Shown: one piece after another, positions 51,865-61,060 of the stretch | How the letters are laid out: each line of letters starts with the position of its first letter | Numbering within the stretch: position 1 is the first letter of the stretch | Source: Nocardia aobensis NBRC 100429 | Lineage (GTDB): Bacteria > Actinomycetota > Actinomycetes > Mycobacteriales > Mycobacteriaceae | Reading direction: 5' to 3' | Length of the DNA: 64,000 bases | NCBI RefSeq assembly: GCF_000308375.1 | Contig: NZ_BAFQ01000038.1 | Coordinates: 1-64,000 of the forward strand | Notes under the pieces: model-generated | The model's database searches: none | Seen by the model: only the letters and a program-made list of their open reading frames with translations | Told to the model about the DNA's origin: nothing | Made by a program: the position numbers and the translations under genes

Positions 51865-52314
51865 TCAGCTCTCGGATCGGCCGGCCTCGATGGTCTTCGG
51901 GCCACGGCCCATGCCGCCGATCTCGATGCGCCGCGGCTTGGCCTTCTCGGCGATCGGCAGGGTCACCGACAGCACGCCGTCGTTGTAGGTGGCACTGATG
52001 TTGTCGGTATCGATGCCTTCGCCGAGCGACAGCTGGCGCATGTACGTTCCCGCGAATCGTTCCGACGCGATCCATTGCACGTGCTCGTCACCGGGCAGGC
52101 TCCGCTGCGCCTTCAGCGTCAGGGTGCCGTTGTCCACGCTCACGTCGACCGAACCGGGATCGACACCCGGGAGATCGGCATTGAGGACGTAGTGGTCACC
52201 GGCCTTGAACAGGTCCATCGGCATGAAACGCGGCGCGCGTGTGGTTCCGGCGGCATCCCCCAGGAGCTGCCGGGCAACGGTGTCGATGTCGTGGAACGGG
52301 TCGAACCTCAGCAC
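51865..52314 (-). CDS. Hsp20/alpha-crystallin family small heat-shock protein
   Basis: 149 residues from GTG 52314. This start is set by GGAGGTGATT, a nearly full match to the 16S 3' end, at 52327-52318, and gives the usual MLRFDPF-type beginning; an ATG at 52329 lies inside that ribosome-binding site. The alpha-crystallin domain (about 35-135) shows PMDLFKAGDHYVLNADLPGV and GVLSVTLPIAEKAKPR. Works as an ATP-independent holdase oligomer. A CIRCE element lies 70 bp upstream, so HrcA control is expected. Nearest relatives in mycobacteria are Acr/Acr2-type proteins. Confidence 0.9.
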   Translation of the reverse strand: MLRFDPFHDIDTVARQLLGDAAGTTRAPRFMPMDLFKAGDHYVLNADLPGVDPGSVDVSVDNGTLTLKAQRSLPGDEHVQWIASERFAGTYMRQLSLGEGIDTDNISATYNDGVLSVTLPIAEKAKPRRIEIGGMGRGPKTIEAGRSES

Positions 52315-52385
52315 AGGAATCACCTCCATATCCAGTGGTGACGCCCGCCTCGGCGGCGAGCGCCGGAAGCTGTCCGATGCCAAAT

Positions 52386-52412
52386 TTAGCACTCTCGTCG
52401 TGTGAGTGCCAG
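52386..52412 (-). promoter_or_regulatory. CIRCE element (HrcA operator) of hsp20
   Basis: TTAGCACTC (52386-52394), a 9-base spacer, then GAGTGCCAG (52404-52412). The left arm is a perfect CIRCE half and the right arm matches 7 of 9 of GAGTGCTAA; the spacer length is exact. It lies in the divergent gap before hsp20 and could also affect the oxidoreductase gene. Confidence 0.85.
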
Positions 52413-52480
52413 ATTGTGCGACGGGAATTTTTCCGGCGCCGGGTGGAATAGTCGCCCGCGCAACGGAGTTCGCAACGACT

Positions 52481-53326
52481 ATGACAGAGGGTGCGCGAAC
52501 CACGAATATCGGCAAATTCGGCGTCTGGCGGTACTACGCCGGCTTCGAACCGGGGCAGGCTCGTGAGCTGGAGGGTCTCGGGTACAGCACGTTGTGGCTG
52601 GGCGGCTCGCCCCCGGCGGAGCTACCGGCCGTGGAGGCGTTGCTCGAGGAGACCGAGACGCTGACGGTCGGCACCAGCATCGTCAATATCTGGTCCGCGC
52701 CCGCCGAACAGGTGGCCGAATCGTTCCACCGCATCGACCGGCGCTTCCCGGGCCGCTTCATCCTCGGCTTCGGCGCCGGGCATCCCGAGCAGGATTCCGA
52801 TTTCCGCAAGCCCTACGACGCGCTCGTCGACTATGTCGATGTGCTCGACGCCAACGGCGTCCCGAAGCAGCAGCTCGCGCTCGCGGCGCTCGGGCCGCGG
52901 GTGCTGAAGCTGGCCGCCGACCGCACCGCGGGAGCGCTGCCGTACCTCGTGACCGCCGAACACACCCGGCAGGCCCGCGAAATTCTGGGTCCGGACGCGC
53001 TGCTCGTGCCCGAACACAAGATCTCGTTCAGCACCGACCCGGTCCAGGCGCGCCTGACCGCTCGCCCGCGCACGGAGTTCTACCTGAACCTGCGTAATTA
53101 CGTGGCGAATCTGCGCCGGCTCGGCTTCGGCGACGAGGACCTGACGCCGCCCGGCAGCGACCGGCTGATCGACGCGCTGGCACTGCACGGCTCGGCCGAG
53201 CAGATCGCCGACGCGCTGGTCGAGCATTTGAAGGCCGGCGCCGATCAGGTGGCCATCCAGGTCACCGACGAGGATCACATCGGGGTGCTGCGCGCGCTGG
53301 CCCCGGCGCTCGCCGCGCGCGTCTGA
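52481..53326 (+). CDS. LLM-class (F420-dependent type) oxidoreductase
   Basis: 281 residues from ATG 52481 with GGAG upstream. Luciferase-like TIM barrel: KFGVWRYYAGFEPGQARELE, GYSTLWLGGSP, TVGTSIVNIWSAPAEQ, FILGFGAGHPEQ. Matches the actinobacterial TIGR03620-type group, most of which use F420. Substrate unknown. Divergent from hsp20 across the CIRCE element. Confidence 0.8.
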   Translation: MTEGARTTNIGKFGVWRYYAGFEPGQARELEGLGYSTLWLGGSPPAELPAVEALLEETETLTVGTSIVNIWSAPAEQVAESFHRIDRRFPGRFILGFGAGHPEQDSDFRKPYDALVDYVDVLDANGVPKQQLALAALGPRVLKLAADRTAGALPYLVTAEHTRQAREILGPDALLVPEHKISFSTDPVQARLTARPRTEFYLNLRNYVANLRRLGFGDEDLTPPGSDRLIDALALHGSAEQIADALVEHLKAGADQVAIQVTDEDHIGVLRALAPALAARV

Positions 53327-53338
53327 TCGTCTCCCTCG

Positions 53339-53369
53339 CGACCGCCGCGGCCATGGTCAGCGGCGGTCG
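53339..53369. terminator. Terminator hairpin between the oxidoreductase gene and csoR
   Basis: cgaccgccgc (53339-53348) and gcggcggtcg (53360-53369) pair perfectly over 10 bp with an 11-base loop, between two convergent stops. Confidence 0.7.
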
Positions 53370-53388
53370 TGGGGGATCCCGCCGATGC

Positions 53389-53772
53389 TCAGGAGCGGAC
53401 CAACCGCGCGATGGCGTCGGTGGCCTCCTTGATCTTCGCCTCGGCCTCGGGGCCGCCCTGGACAGCCGCGTCGACCACGCAGTGACTGATGTGGTCCTCC
53501 AGCAGGCCCATGGCCACCGCCTGCAGCGCTTTGGTCATGGCCGAAACCTGCGTCAGGATGTCGATGCAGTACTTCTCCTCTTCGACCATGCGCTGCAGGC
53601 CACGCGCCTGCCCCTCGATCCGGCGCAGCCGCTTGAGGTAGTCGTCCTTGGCGGTGATGTAGCCGTGGGTGGCGTGGTCGTGCCCGGGCTGCGCGGCCGC
53701 CTCGGCCGTTCGAACCGTGTTGATCTGATCCTCGCTCACCGACTGTTCCTCGCTCCCGCCCTGGTAGTTCAT
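53389..53772 (-). CDS. csoR: CsoR-type copper-sensing repressor
   Basis: 127 residues. A His-containing N-terminal extension (HDHATHGY at about 31-38), then the DUF156 four-helix fold with YLKRLRRIEGQARGLQRMVE. Cys69, His94 and Cys98 have the exact 25- and 4-residue spacing of the Cu(I) site of M. tuberculosis CsoR (Cys36, His61, Cys65). Copper binding releases the protein from DNA. A matching operator overlaps its own ribosome-binding site, so it should be autoregulated. No copper ATPase lies beside it in this window. Confidence 0.88.
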   Translation of the reverse strand: MNYQGGSEEQSVSEDQINTVRTAEAAAQPGHDHATHGYITAKDDYLKRLRRIEGQARGLQRMVEEEKYCIDILTQVSAMTKALQAVAMGLLEDHISHCVVDAAVQGGPEAEAKIKEATDAIARLVRS

Positions 53773-53803
53773 ACCCCCCTAGGGTACATTATCGGAGGGG
53801 TAC
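53771..53803. promoter_or_regulatory. CsoR-type operator at the csoR start
   Basis: Nested inverted repeats: TACCC...GGGTA at 53772-53786 and TACCCC (53772-53777) with GGGGTA (53797-53802). The first arm overlaps the csoR ribosome-binding site, and a GATAAT -10-like box on the minus strand (53793-53788) lies between the arms. C-rich/G-rich dyads of this kind are typical CsoR sites. mtnP starts 70 bp further right. Confidence 0.65.
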
Positions 53804-53871
53804 TGTCAGGGTAGCCGGTGCTGGGTGAGGCGGCGGGGGCCGCCGCCGCGGCGTACGCGAGAATTGCGGTT

Positions 53872-54681
53872 ATGAGTTCGGATCCCCGCCCCGCGCTGGC
53901 CATCATCGGCGGTAGCGGCTTCTACGATTTCTTCGGCGACGACGCGACCACACTCGAGATAGAGACACCCTATGGTGTGCCGAGCGCGCCGATCACGGTC
54001 GGAGAGGTCGAGGGCCGCCAGGTCGCCTTCCTGCCGCGGCACGGGCGCAAGCACGAATATTCCCCGCACACGGTGCCGTATCAGGCCAATATGTGGGCGC
54101 TGCGGTCGATCGGCGTGCGGCGGATCTTCGCGCCGTGTGCGGTCGGCAGCCTGCGGGCGGACTGGGGGCCGGGCACTGTGGCCGTTCCCGACCAACTGGT
54201 GGACCGGACCTCCGGCCGCGCGCAGACCTACTTCGACAACGGCGGTATCCACGTCTCCTTCGCCGATCCGTACTGCGACGACCTGCGCTCGGTCGCGACG
54301 CGGGCGGCGGTGCCCGAACTGCCGATGCGGTCGGCCGCCACCATGGTCGTGGTGCAGGGCCCGCGCTTCTCCACCCGGGCCGAGAGCCGCTGGTTCGCCG
54401 GACAGGGGTGGGAACTGGTGAACATGACCGGATACCCGGAAGCCGTGCTCGCTCGCGAACTCGAAATGTGTTATGCCGCTATCGCTTTGGTGACCGACCT
54501 CGATGCGGGCCTGGAGGCCGGGGAGGGCGTCAGCGCGGCCGCCGTCTTCGCCGAATTCGAGCGCAACCTGGTGCCGTTCAAGACCTTGGTGCGCCGCGCG
54601 GTCGCCGGTGTCGAGGGTACCGAGACCTGCGATCACTGCACGGTGCATGCCGGGGTGGCGCTGCCGTTCGAACTGCCCTGA
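53872..54681 (+). CDS. mtnP: S-methyl-5'-thioadenosine phosphorylase (PNP family)
   Basis: 269 residues from ATG 53872. AIIGGSGFYDFF holds the phosphate loop, RHGRKHEYSPHTVPYQANM and APCAVGSLRADWGPG follow, and NMTGYPEAVLARELEMCYA has the purine-ribose site residues. Cleaves methylthioadenosine to adenine and methylthioribose-1-phosphate for methionine salvage and purine recycling. Some family members also act on other purine nucleosides. Confidence 0.88.
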   Translation: MSSDPRPALAIIGGSGFYDFFGDDATTLEIETPYGVPSAPITVGEVEGRQVAFLPRHGRKHEYSPHTVPYQANMWALRSIGVRRIFAPCAVGSLRADWGPGTVAVPDQLVDRTSGRAQTYFDNGGIHVSFADPYCDDLRSVATRAAVPELPMRSAATMVVVQGPRFSTRAESRWFAGQGWELVNMTGYPEAVLARELEMCYAAIALVTDLDAGLEAGEGVSAAAVFAEFERNLVPFKTLVRRAVAGVEGTETCDHCTVHAGVALPFELP

Positions 54682-54709
54682 CGGATCGACCGGCGCACCG
54701 CGTCGAACG

Positions 54710-55702
54710 CTACCGGGTACCTGCCTCGCGCAGATCGATCCGGGCGAGCGCGAAATGCGGCGTGCCGGTTCCGTCCGGACCGTGGGGCAGCGGTGAGACC
54801 TCCACGTCCACGGTGATCCACCCCCCGGCCGTATCCGCCAGCCGCAGATTCGGCAGCGTCCACGACGGCGCGCCGGCCCGGATCGCCGTGCGCGCGGCGG
54901 TAATTCGCTCCCGGTCGCCGGGATGTGGCAGCGTGCGTTCGTCGGTGTCGCCGGACCAGTCGAGCCCCGGCACCGGCGGGCTGATCCACCGGATCACCCG
55001 GACCCGCTCGGTGTCGACCACCGCCAGATACATTCCCGGATTGCGGCCGACCAGTGTCTCGACCGTCACCGCCTCGAACGACTTGGGCTGGGGCGGAACG
55101 CTTTCGGTGACATCGGCCAGAATGCCGCGCCACAGGTAGGGATCGGATGCGGAGTTGCGCGTCGCCATCATCAACGTGCGCAGCCCGTCCGGCGTGCGCA
55201 CGCAGATGTCGCCGCACCAGCGTGATCCGGGCGCGGCGCGTGCCACGATCGCGGCCAGGTCCAGGGCATCGTCGAAACGCTCGACGTGTTCGAAGGATTC
55301 GGCCCCGATCCAGACGCTGCGCTTGCGATCGAATGCCGGGCCCAGACCCGCGGACCGCACTTCCGTGCGCCGGGTGTGGGCGTCGAGCAGATGGGTGGCG
55401 ACCGGCGGCGGCGCGGGTGGGTCGCCCGGACCCACCCACATCTGCACCGCGTGTACCCGCTCGTCGGGCCCGGTCAGCGCGATCGCGCGGGCGCGGTATC
55501 CGGACCAGGCGTGACGGGATTTCGGCAGCTGCCGCTCGACGGTCCCACCGCTCGCGGCGGCGGCGGTGAGGATCGGCATCAACCGGGAGGGCACGGTGCG
55601 GGCCAACGACTTCCAGCGCCGCGGTGCGGTGTCGACGGCGAGCACCGACCAGGTGGGCGGAACGTCCAGTGTTTCGATCAGCAACCAATGTCCGAGAATC
55701 AC
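54710..55702 (-). CDS. Uncharacterised actinobacterial protein (possibly DUF5593/PAS-GAF-like)
   Basis: 330 residues from GTG 55702 behind AAGGGGGCG; the frame is open to 56386 but that part overlaps the FMN reductase. N-terminal GHWLLIETLDVPPTWSVLAV, then RVHAVQMWVGPGD, and a second half with LWRGILADVTESVPP and a closing PHFALARIDL strand, suggestive of two PAS/GAF-like sensory folds. It resembles mycobacterial DUF5593-type proteins, but I hold this loosely. No catalytic motif or membrane segment is seen. Confidence 0.55.
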   Translation of the reverse strand: MILGHWLLIETLDVPPTWSVLAVDTAPRRWKSLARTVPSRLMPILTAAAASGGTVERQLPKSRHAWSGYRARAIALTGPDERVHAVQMWVGPGDPPAPPPVATHLLDAHTRRTEVRSAGLGPAFDRKRSVWIGAESFEHVERFDDALDLAAIVARAAPGSRWCGDICVRTPDGLRTLMMATRNSASDPYLWRGILADVTESVPPQPKSFEAVTVETLVGRNPGMYLAVVDTERVRVIRWISPPVPGLDWSGDTDERTLPHPGDRERITAARTAIRAGAPSWTLPNLRLADTAGGWITVDVEVSPLPHGPDGTGTPHFALARIDLREAGTR

Positions 55703-55864
55703 GAATTTCGCCCCCTTCTGATCGATCCGCGGTGCCCGGTCGGTCGCAGCCGTCCGATATGGCGCTCGAAGATTTTTCGCCCGGGCCACAGGGTATCGGT
55801 GCGGCGGGCACGCTCGGCGAGCAGGCCGTCGGTGTGGCGAGAGGGCGCCGACTAGGCTGACGCC
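55703..55864. promoter_or_regulatory. Divergent promoter region of the 330-residue protein and FMN reductase genes
   Basis: 162 bp between divergent starts. It contains an AT-richer patch near 55690-55710. I see no clear operator or hairpin. Confidence 0.3.
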
Positions 55865-56425
55865 ATGGACGATCCGCTGCGGTTGGAGGTCATCGTCGCC
55901 AGTGTGCGGCCCGAGCGGTTCGCGCCCGTGGTGGCGGACTGGTTCCTCCGCACGGCCCGCGCGGATGCCGGCCTCGACGTCGGCGTCATCGATCTGGCAC
56001 ACACTCCGCTGCCCACCGACCTGACGACGACGCCGCAGGTGGAGGCGTTCCGGGAGCGGATCGGCGCCGCGGACGGATTCATCGCGGTGACCTCCGAGTA
56101 CAACCACGGCTATCCCGCCTCGCTGAAGACGGCGCTCGACAGCGCCAAACGCGAGTGGCGGGCCAAGCCCATCGGCTTCGTCGGTTACGGCGGACTGTCG
56201 GGCGGCCTGCGAGCGATCGAGCAATTGCGCCAGGTCGTCGCGGAGATCCACATGGTCTCGCTGCGCGAGAGCGTGAGTTTTCACGAGGCCAAACGCAAAT
56301 TCGACGCGGACGGCAACACCGCCGACGGCGCCGCGGTCGACGCCGCGCAGCGGCTTCTGCGGCAATGGGCGTGGTGGGCACGTCATCTGCGCACGGCGCG
56401 CAGAACCGACCCGTATCCGGGGTGA
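55865..56425 (+). CDS. NADPH-dependent FMN reductase family protein
   Basis: 186 residues. Flavodoxin-like fold: LEVIVASVRPERFAPVVADW binds the FMN phosphate and the diagnostic TSEYNHGYPASLKTALD follows at about 77-94. Reduces FMN, quinones or chromate in known members. It converges on the second eccE across a 51-bp gap. Confidence 0.82.
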   Translation: MDDPLRLEVIVASVRPERFAPVVADWFLRTARADAGLDVGVIDLAHTPLPTDLTTTPQVEAFRERIGAADGFIAVTSEYNHGYPASLKTALDSAKREWRAKPIGFVGYGGLSGGLRAIEQLRQVVAEIHMVSLRESVSFHEAKRKFDADGNTADGAAVDAAQRLLRQWAWWARHLRTARRTDPYPG

Positions 56426-56476
56426 GCCGGTTCAGGCGTGCCGTCGGTCTGTGTGCCGGTCGAGGAGTCCGCGAAA

Positions 56477-58153
56477 CTAGTTGTGCGACTGCGCCATTCG
56501 CTGTCGGGGATCCTGCTGCGGCATCGGGCGGCGGCCCCGCGGACTGCCGATGTAGGTCGTTTCCCGGGGAATCGAGACCAGCGTCAGATCGACCTGGGTG
56601 GTTCCGGTCCGCATCACCACATGGTTGCCGATCGCGCCCGGCTGGTGGATGGACAGATCCGGGTTGGTGGCCGGCCAGCCCATCGGATCACCGGTGACGT
56701 AGATCGTGGTCACGCCGGCGTGCGGTGCGGGCGCGAGCACACCGTCGACCACGGCCGCGGTGAATCCGGCGTCGCTCTGATGGGTTTCCACCGCGATGGT
56801 GAGCCGCTCGGGATTGCCGATCGTGGTGACCAGCTGCTCCCACGCGTGCGGGCGATCGGTACGGATGAGGATGCGCTCGCCGACGGCCAGCGCCCGGAAC
56901 ACCAGCTGCTGCGCCAGATACAGCTCGCCCGCCACGTAGACGGTCGAAATGCCCTGTCCGACAAGGCGAACGGCGACGCCGTTACCGTCCTCGTCGGAGC
57001 CGATCAGCTGACCGCAGCCCGACGAGGGCAGATGCAGGACGCCGACGACGTCGATCGGGTACTGGCTCATCGGGACGGTGTCGTCCACGCCCGGGATGGC
57101 GATCGGCAGGTGGGCGAGCAGGCTCTGGCGATGCCGGCCGCTCAGCGACACCATGCCCTTGCGCTTGGTCTTCTCCGGCAGCTCCCGGGCGGTCAATCGC
57201 CAGGCCGCGCCGATGTTCACCGTCTCGGGCGAACTTCCCGGCCGCAGCCGGACCGCGACCGTGGTGCCCCGCGACGGCGCGACCCACAGCTGTGCCAGCA
57301 GATCCGAGCCCAGCTGCTTGGGATCGACTGCCGCGCCGATGTTCACGCTGTTGCCCAGTTCCGCGTAGCGCCAGCGGTGGGTCAGCGCCCGCGGGTCGAC
57401 CCCGGCGCTGATCTGCCACACGGCCTTGCGAATCTCGGGCGCGGTGAGCACGCGGGACGCGCAGTCGGCGTCCTCGAGCGCGCGCACGATGCGCTGGGTC
57501 GCGATGGTGACCGCCCGGCCCGCGCCCTCCGTACCGCCGCCGCGCCGCGCCGCGGCCTCCGGACAGGCCAGTGCGTCGAAACTGATTGCGAGCCAGACGG
57601 TTCGGTGCGCCGTCGCGGGCAGCGGGCCGAGCAGCGATTCGTAGATCGGCCCCGCGGGCGTGCCGGAGCGGCTGCGGTGGCCGTGGCTGATGATGTCGAT
57701 ACCGGACAGCAGGATGTCGTGCTGGCTCAGGCACTGTGCCAGCTCGGGCAGCGGAAGCAGATGCGAGGCGTGCACGGTGTTGCGGTCGATCCGGGTCAGA
57801 CCGCCCTTGGGTGGTAGCACCTCGACGACGGCGACCACGCGGCTGCCTTCCCAGTACAGACCGAGCGAACGACCGTCCGGGCCACGGAAATCGACGGTAT
57901 CGCCGAGGTCGTAGTCCTGGCGGGTGACGTACCGCCACACCGTGGCGATCCACGAGGCGATGGTGCGCTTGCCGATCGGGACGAGCAGCACCAGTCCGGC
58001 CACGACCGCCGCGCCCAGTGCGTACCAGCCGGGTACGCCGACCGCGAGCACGACGAGCCCGACGACCAGCCCCAGTACCTGTGCGGCCAGCAGATTCGGC
58101 AGCGAGATCCGTCCGAGGAGCGGGCGGCTGTTGGTGCCGCTGGATTCGGCCAT
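56477..58153 (-). CDS. eccE: Type VII secretion protein EccE (ESX-4-like locus)
   Basis: 558 residues. Two membrane helices near the start (about 22-62), then the EccE cytosolic region with LAQCLSQHDILLSGIDII and TAHRTVWLAISFDALACPEA, parallel to the first EccE in this window. It ends in a Gln/Arg-rich tail. M. tuberculosis ESX-4 lacks EccE, whereas ESX-4 of M. abscessus and Nocardia carries one; this gene fits the latter. Divergent from eccB by 113 bp, as in the first locus. Confidence 0.85.
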   Translation of the reverse strand: MAESSGTNSRPLLGRISLPNLLAAQVLGLVVGLVVLAVGVPGWYALGAAVVAGLVLLVPIGKRTIASWIATVWRYVTRQDYDLGDTVDFRGPDGRSLGLYWEGSRVVAVVEVLPPKGGLTRIDRNTVHASHLLPLPELAQCLSQHDILLSGIDIISHGHRSRSGTPAGPIYESLLGPLPATAHRTVWLAISFDALACPEAAARRGGGTEGAGRAVTIATQRIVRALEDADCASRVLTAPEIRKAVWQISAGVDPRALTHRWRYAELGNSVNIGAAVDPKQLGSDLLAQLWVAPSRGTTVAVRLRPGSSPETVNIGAAWRLTARELPEKTKRKGMVSLSGRHRQSLLAHLPIAIPGVDDTVPMSQYPIDVVGVLHLPSSGCGQLIGSDEDGNGVAVRLVGQGISTVYVAGELYLAQQLVFRALAVGERILIRTDRPHAWEQLVTTIGNPERLTIAVETHQSDAGFTAAVVDGVLAPAPHAGVTTIYVTGDPMGWPATNPDLSIHQPGAIGNHVVMRTGTTQVDLTLVSIPRETTYIGSPRGRRPMPQQDPRQRMAQSHN

Positions 58154-58266
58154 CGTCGTCCCCCAAGTACCCGGTGTCGGCCGATTCTTCGATGGCCGAG
58201 CTGAACTTCAGTCCTGCTGAACTGTACTGTGTTGGGCGAACGCGAGCACTGTTCGGGGGAGGACTC
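58154..58266. promoter_or_regulatory. Divergent eccE-eccB promoter region (ESX-4-like)
   Basis: 113 bp between divergent starts, AT-richer than flanking genes around 58205-58230 (ctgaactgtactgtgttggg), with GGGGGAGG before the eccB ATG. Promoters for both genes are expected here. Confidence 0.4.
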
Positions 58267-59775
58267 ATGCCTTCAAAGCCCACTACGCGCTGGCAGGTGA
58301 GCGGCTATCGCTTCCTGGTCAGGCGAATGGAGCACGCCCTGGTACGCCGGGACGTGCGGATGCTGCACGATCCGATGCGCTCGCAGTCGCGCGCCTATGC
58401 CGCCGGACTGGTATTGGGTGTCGTCGCGCTGGCCGGCTGCGGTGTGCTCGCGTTGCTGCGGCCGCAGGGGTCGATCGGCGACAACAAGATCCTGCTGGGC
58501 AAGGATTCCGGCGCGGTCTACGCCGTCATCGACGGTGTCGTGCATCCGTCGTTGAATCTGGCGTCGGCGCGGCTCGCGGTCGGCGAACCGGCAAAAGCGG
58601 TGTCCATCAAGGAATCCGAGCTGGCGAAGAAGCCGCGCGGGGCGCTGATCGGCATTCCGGGTGCGCCGTCCTCGCTGAACTTCGACAGCAGCGGCAAAGG
58701 CCGCGCCTGGTCGATCTGCGACGAGCTGAAGAACGACGGCAGCCGTGACCTGACCACGACGGTGCTCGCCGGGGATCCGTCGCTGGGTTCCAAGGCCGCC
58801 GAGCTGGATTCGGGTAAGGCACTGCTGGTGCAGGGGCGCGACGCCGCCTATCTGATCTACGACAATCAGCGCGCGCGGGTCGATATGAACGATCCGAAAG
58901 TTACCGAGGCCCTGGGCATTCGGGGAATGACGCCGCGGCCGATCAGCGCCGGGCTGCTCAACGCGGTGCCCGAGGTGCTGCCGATCGTGCCGCCGAAGAT
59001 CACCGATCCGGGCGGTACGCCGGGCTACCCGTTGAACAACCACCGAATCGGCGATGTGGTGCATGTGGAGACCAAGGATCAGTCCTATGTGGTCCTGCGC
59101 GACGGACTGCAGGCCATTTCGCCGCTGACCGCCGACATCATCCGCAACTCGAATCCGACCGCTTCGGATCATCCGGAGATCAGCCAGTTCGACAGCACTC
59201 AGGCGCCGGTGTCGAACGAGCTTCCGGTGCAGCAGTATCCGGCGCGGCCGCCCACCGTCGTGGACCCCAAGGACCAGCCGATCGAATGCATGTCGTGGAA
59301 GCCGCTGTCCGGTGCCGCCGACAAGGCCGACGGCAGTAAGCGCGCGGAATTGGCTGTGCTGACCGGACATTCGCTGCCGATCCCGGACGGTGCGCAGACT
59401 ACGCCGCTGGCCCAGGCCGACGGTTCGGGTCCGAACGTGGATGCCTTCTACTCCACGCCCGGCTCCGGATTCTTCGTCCAGACCACCGGTATCGAGGCCG
59501 ACAGCCAGCGCCGCGACAGCATGTTCTACATCGCCGACACCGGGGTGCGCTACGGCATCAAGGACGCCGCCGCGCAGAAGGCGCTGGGGATGGACGCCGA
59601 CAAGGCCAAGCCCGAACTCGCGCCGTATCAGATCGTCGGCCTGCTCGCCGCCGGTCCGACGCTCGGCCGTCAGGAGGCGATGGTGGCCCATGACGGCGTG
59701 GCGCCGGACCCGAATCCGGCCAAGCAGCTGGTGCGTTCCAAGCAGGACCAATCCGCGCAGCAACCGCAGAACTAG
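58267..59775 (+). CDS. eccB: Type VII secretion protein EccB (ESX-4-like locus)
   Basis: 502 residues from ATG 58267 behind GGGGGAGG. Same signature as the first EccB (HALVRRDVRMLHDPMR), one membrane helix (about 42-63), then GDNKILLGKDSGAVYAVIDG, the ICDELK/ECMSW cysteine pair and FYIADTGVRYGIKD. Gln-rich end. It belongs to the EccB4 group by neighbourhood (rpoA-truA side, EccD/MycP to the right). An MFS gene converges on it instead of mycP following. Confidence 0.9.
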   Translation: MPSKPTTRWQVSGYRFLVRRMEHALVRRDVRMLHDPMRSQSRAYAAGLVLGVVALAGCGVLALLRPQGSIGDNKILLGKDSGAVYAVIDGVVHPSLNLASARLAVGEPAKAVSIKESELAKKPRGALIGIPGAPSSLNFDSSGKGRAWSICDELKNDGSRDLTTTVLAGDPSLGSKAAELDSGKALLVQGRDAAYLIYDNQRARVDMNDPKVTEALGIRGMTPRPISAGLLNAVPEVLPIVPPKITDPGGTPGYPLNNHRIGDVVHVETKDQSYVVLRDGLQAISPLTADIIRNSNPTASDHPEISQFDSTQAPVSNELPVQQYPARPPTVVDPKDQPIECMSWKPLSGAADKADGSKRAELAVLTGHSLPIPDGAQTTPLAQADGSGPNVDAFYSTPGSGFFVQTTGIEADSQRRDSMFYIADTGVRYGIKDAAAQKALGMDADKAKPELAPYQIVGLLAAGPTLGRQEAMVAHDGVAPDPNPAKQLVRSKQDQSAQQPQN

Positions 59776-59780
59776 CCGGA

Positions 59781-59796
59781 CCCGGCTATTGCCGGG
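59781..59796. terminator. Hairpin between convergent eccB and MFS genes
   Basis: cccggc (59781-59786) pairs with gccggg (59791-59796) around TATT, straddling the end of the MFS gene, five bases after the eccB stop. Confidence 0.5.
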
Positions 59797-61060
59797 CGGG
59801 CGTCTCGGGTAGCGCGCTCTCGTTCGTGCCGAAGCGAATCCCCTTGGCCTCCTTGCCGATCAGCGTCAGGAAGGCCACCGCGATCAACACCGGGACGATG
59901 GTGACGGCCAGCGCGAACGGATATCCGTGGCTTTCGGCCACCCGCTCCTGGATCGGCAGATTGAGTGAGGCGAGCAGATTGCCGAGCTGGTAGGTCACGC
60001 CCGGGTAGAAGCCGCGGATAGCGTCGGGCGACAGTTCGGTCAGATGTGCCGGGATGACGCCCCAGGCGCCCTGTACGACCAGTTGCATCAGGAACGATCC
60101 CAGGCACAGCATGGCCGCGGTCGTCGAATAGGCGAACAACGGCACGATCGGCAGTCCGAGCAGTGCGCAGAAAATGATGGTGTAGCGGCGGCCGTACTTC
60201 TGCGAGAGGCTGCCGAACACCAGACCACCGATGATGGCGCCGATGTTGTACACCACCGCAATCCATTTCGCGGTCGCCGAGGACAATCCCGCGCCGCCGT
60301 TGTCGATCGCGGACAGGAAGGTCGGGTAGATGTCCTGGGTGCCGTGGCTCATCCAGTTGAACGCGGTCATCAGGAGGACGAGATAGGCGAAGCGGCGGAT
60401 CACGACCGGATTCATCGCCACGTCACGCAACGAGGTCTGGGTGAGCCGCATACGTTCCCGGCTGTTCTCCCACGCCTCCGATTCACCCACCCGGGTCCGG
60501 ATCACGAGGATGATCAGGGCCGGAATCACCGAGAGCGCGAACAGCCACCGCCAGGACAGGCCGAGCCAGTTCATCACCAGCAGCGAGGCCAGTGACGCGA
60601 GCAGATAGCCGAACGAGTAGCCCTCCTGCAGGAGTCCGGAGAAGAAACCACGCCGCTCGGCGGGGATCTTCTCCATCGCCAGCGCCGCGCCGAGTCCCCA
60701 TTCGCCACCCATGCCGATGCCGTAGAGCAGCCGAAGTATCAGCAGCACAGTGAAATTCGGTGCGAACGCGCACAGGAACCCGATCACCGAATAGAACGCG
60801 ACGTCGACGATCAGCGGAAGGCGCCGCCCCACCCGGTCGGCCCAGAGGCCGAACAACAGCGCGCCCACCGGCCGCATGATCAGCGTCGCCGTGGTGATGA
60901 ACGCGACGTCGGATTTCGGCATATCGAAGGACGCGGCGATATCGGCATAGACGAAGACGACCAGGAAGAAGTCGAAGGCGTCCATCGTCCAGCCCAATTG
61001 GGCCGCGATGAACGAATTGCGCTGATCGGGAGTGAGACGTTGCCTGCCGGCGACTGTCAT
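59786..61060 (-). CDS. MFS transporter, SHS/AAHS-like (carboxylate type)
   Basis: 424 residues with 12 predicted helices. [20 protein letters not shown] in helix 1, [11 protein letters not shown] in loop 2-3, and [20 protein letters not shown] in helix 4 are typical for sialate/lactate and aromatic-acid:H+ symporters, which move organic acids. Substrate not fixed. It interrupts the ESX-4-like gene order between eccB and mycP. Confidence 0.8.
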   Translation of the reverse strand: MTVAGRQRLTPDQRNSFIAAQLGWTMDAFDFFLVVFVYADIAASFDMPKSDVAFITTATLIMRPVGALLFGLWADRVGRRLPLIVDVAFYSVIGFLCAFAPNFTVLLILRLLYGIGMGGEWGLGAALAMEKIPAERRGFFSGLLQEGYSFGYLLASLASLLVMNWLGLSWRWLFALSVIPALIILVIRTRVGESEAWENSRERMRLTQTSLRDVAMNPVVIRRFAYLVLLMTAFNWMSHGTQDIYPTFLSAIDNGGAGLSSATAKWIAVVYNIGAIIGGLVFGSLSQKYGRRYTIIFCALLGLPIVPLFAYSTTAAMLCLGSFLMQLVVQGAWGVIPAHLTELSPDAIRGFYPGVTYQLGNLLASLNLPIQERVAESHGYPFALAVTIVPVLIAVAFLTLIGKEAKGIRFGTNESALPETPARQ

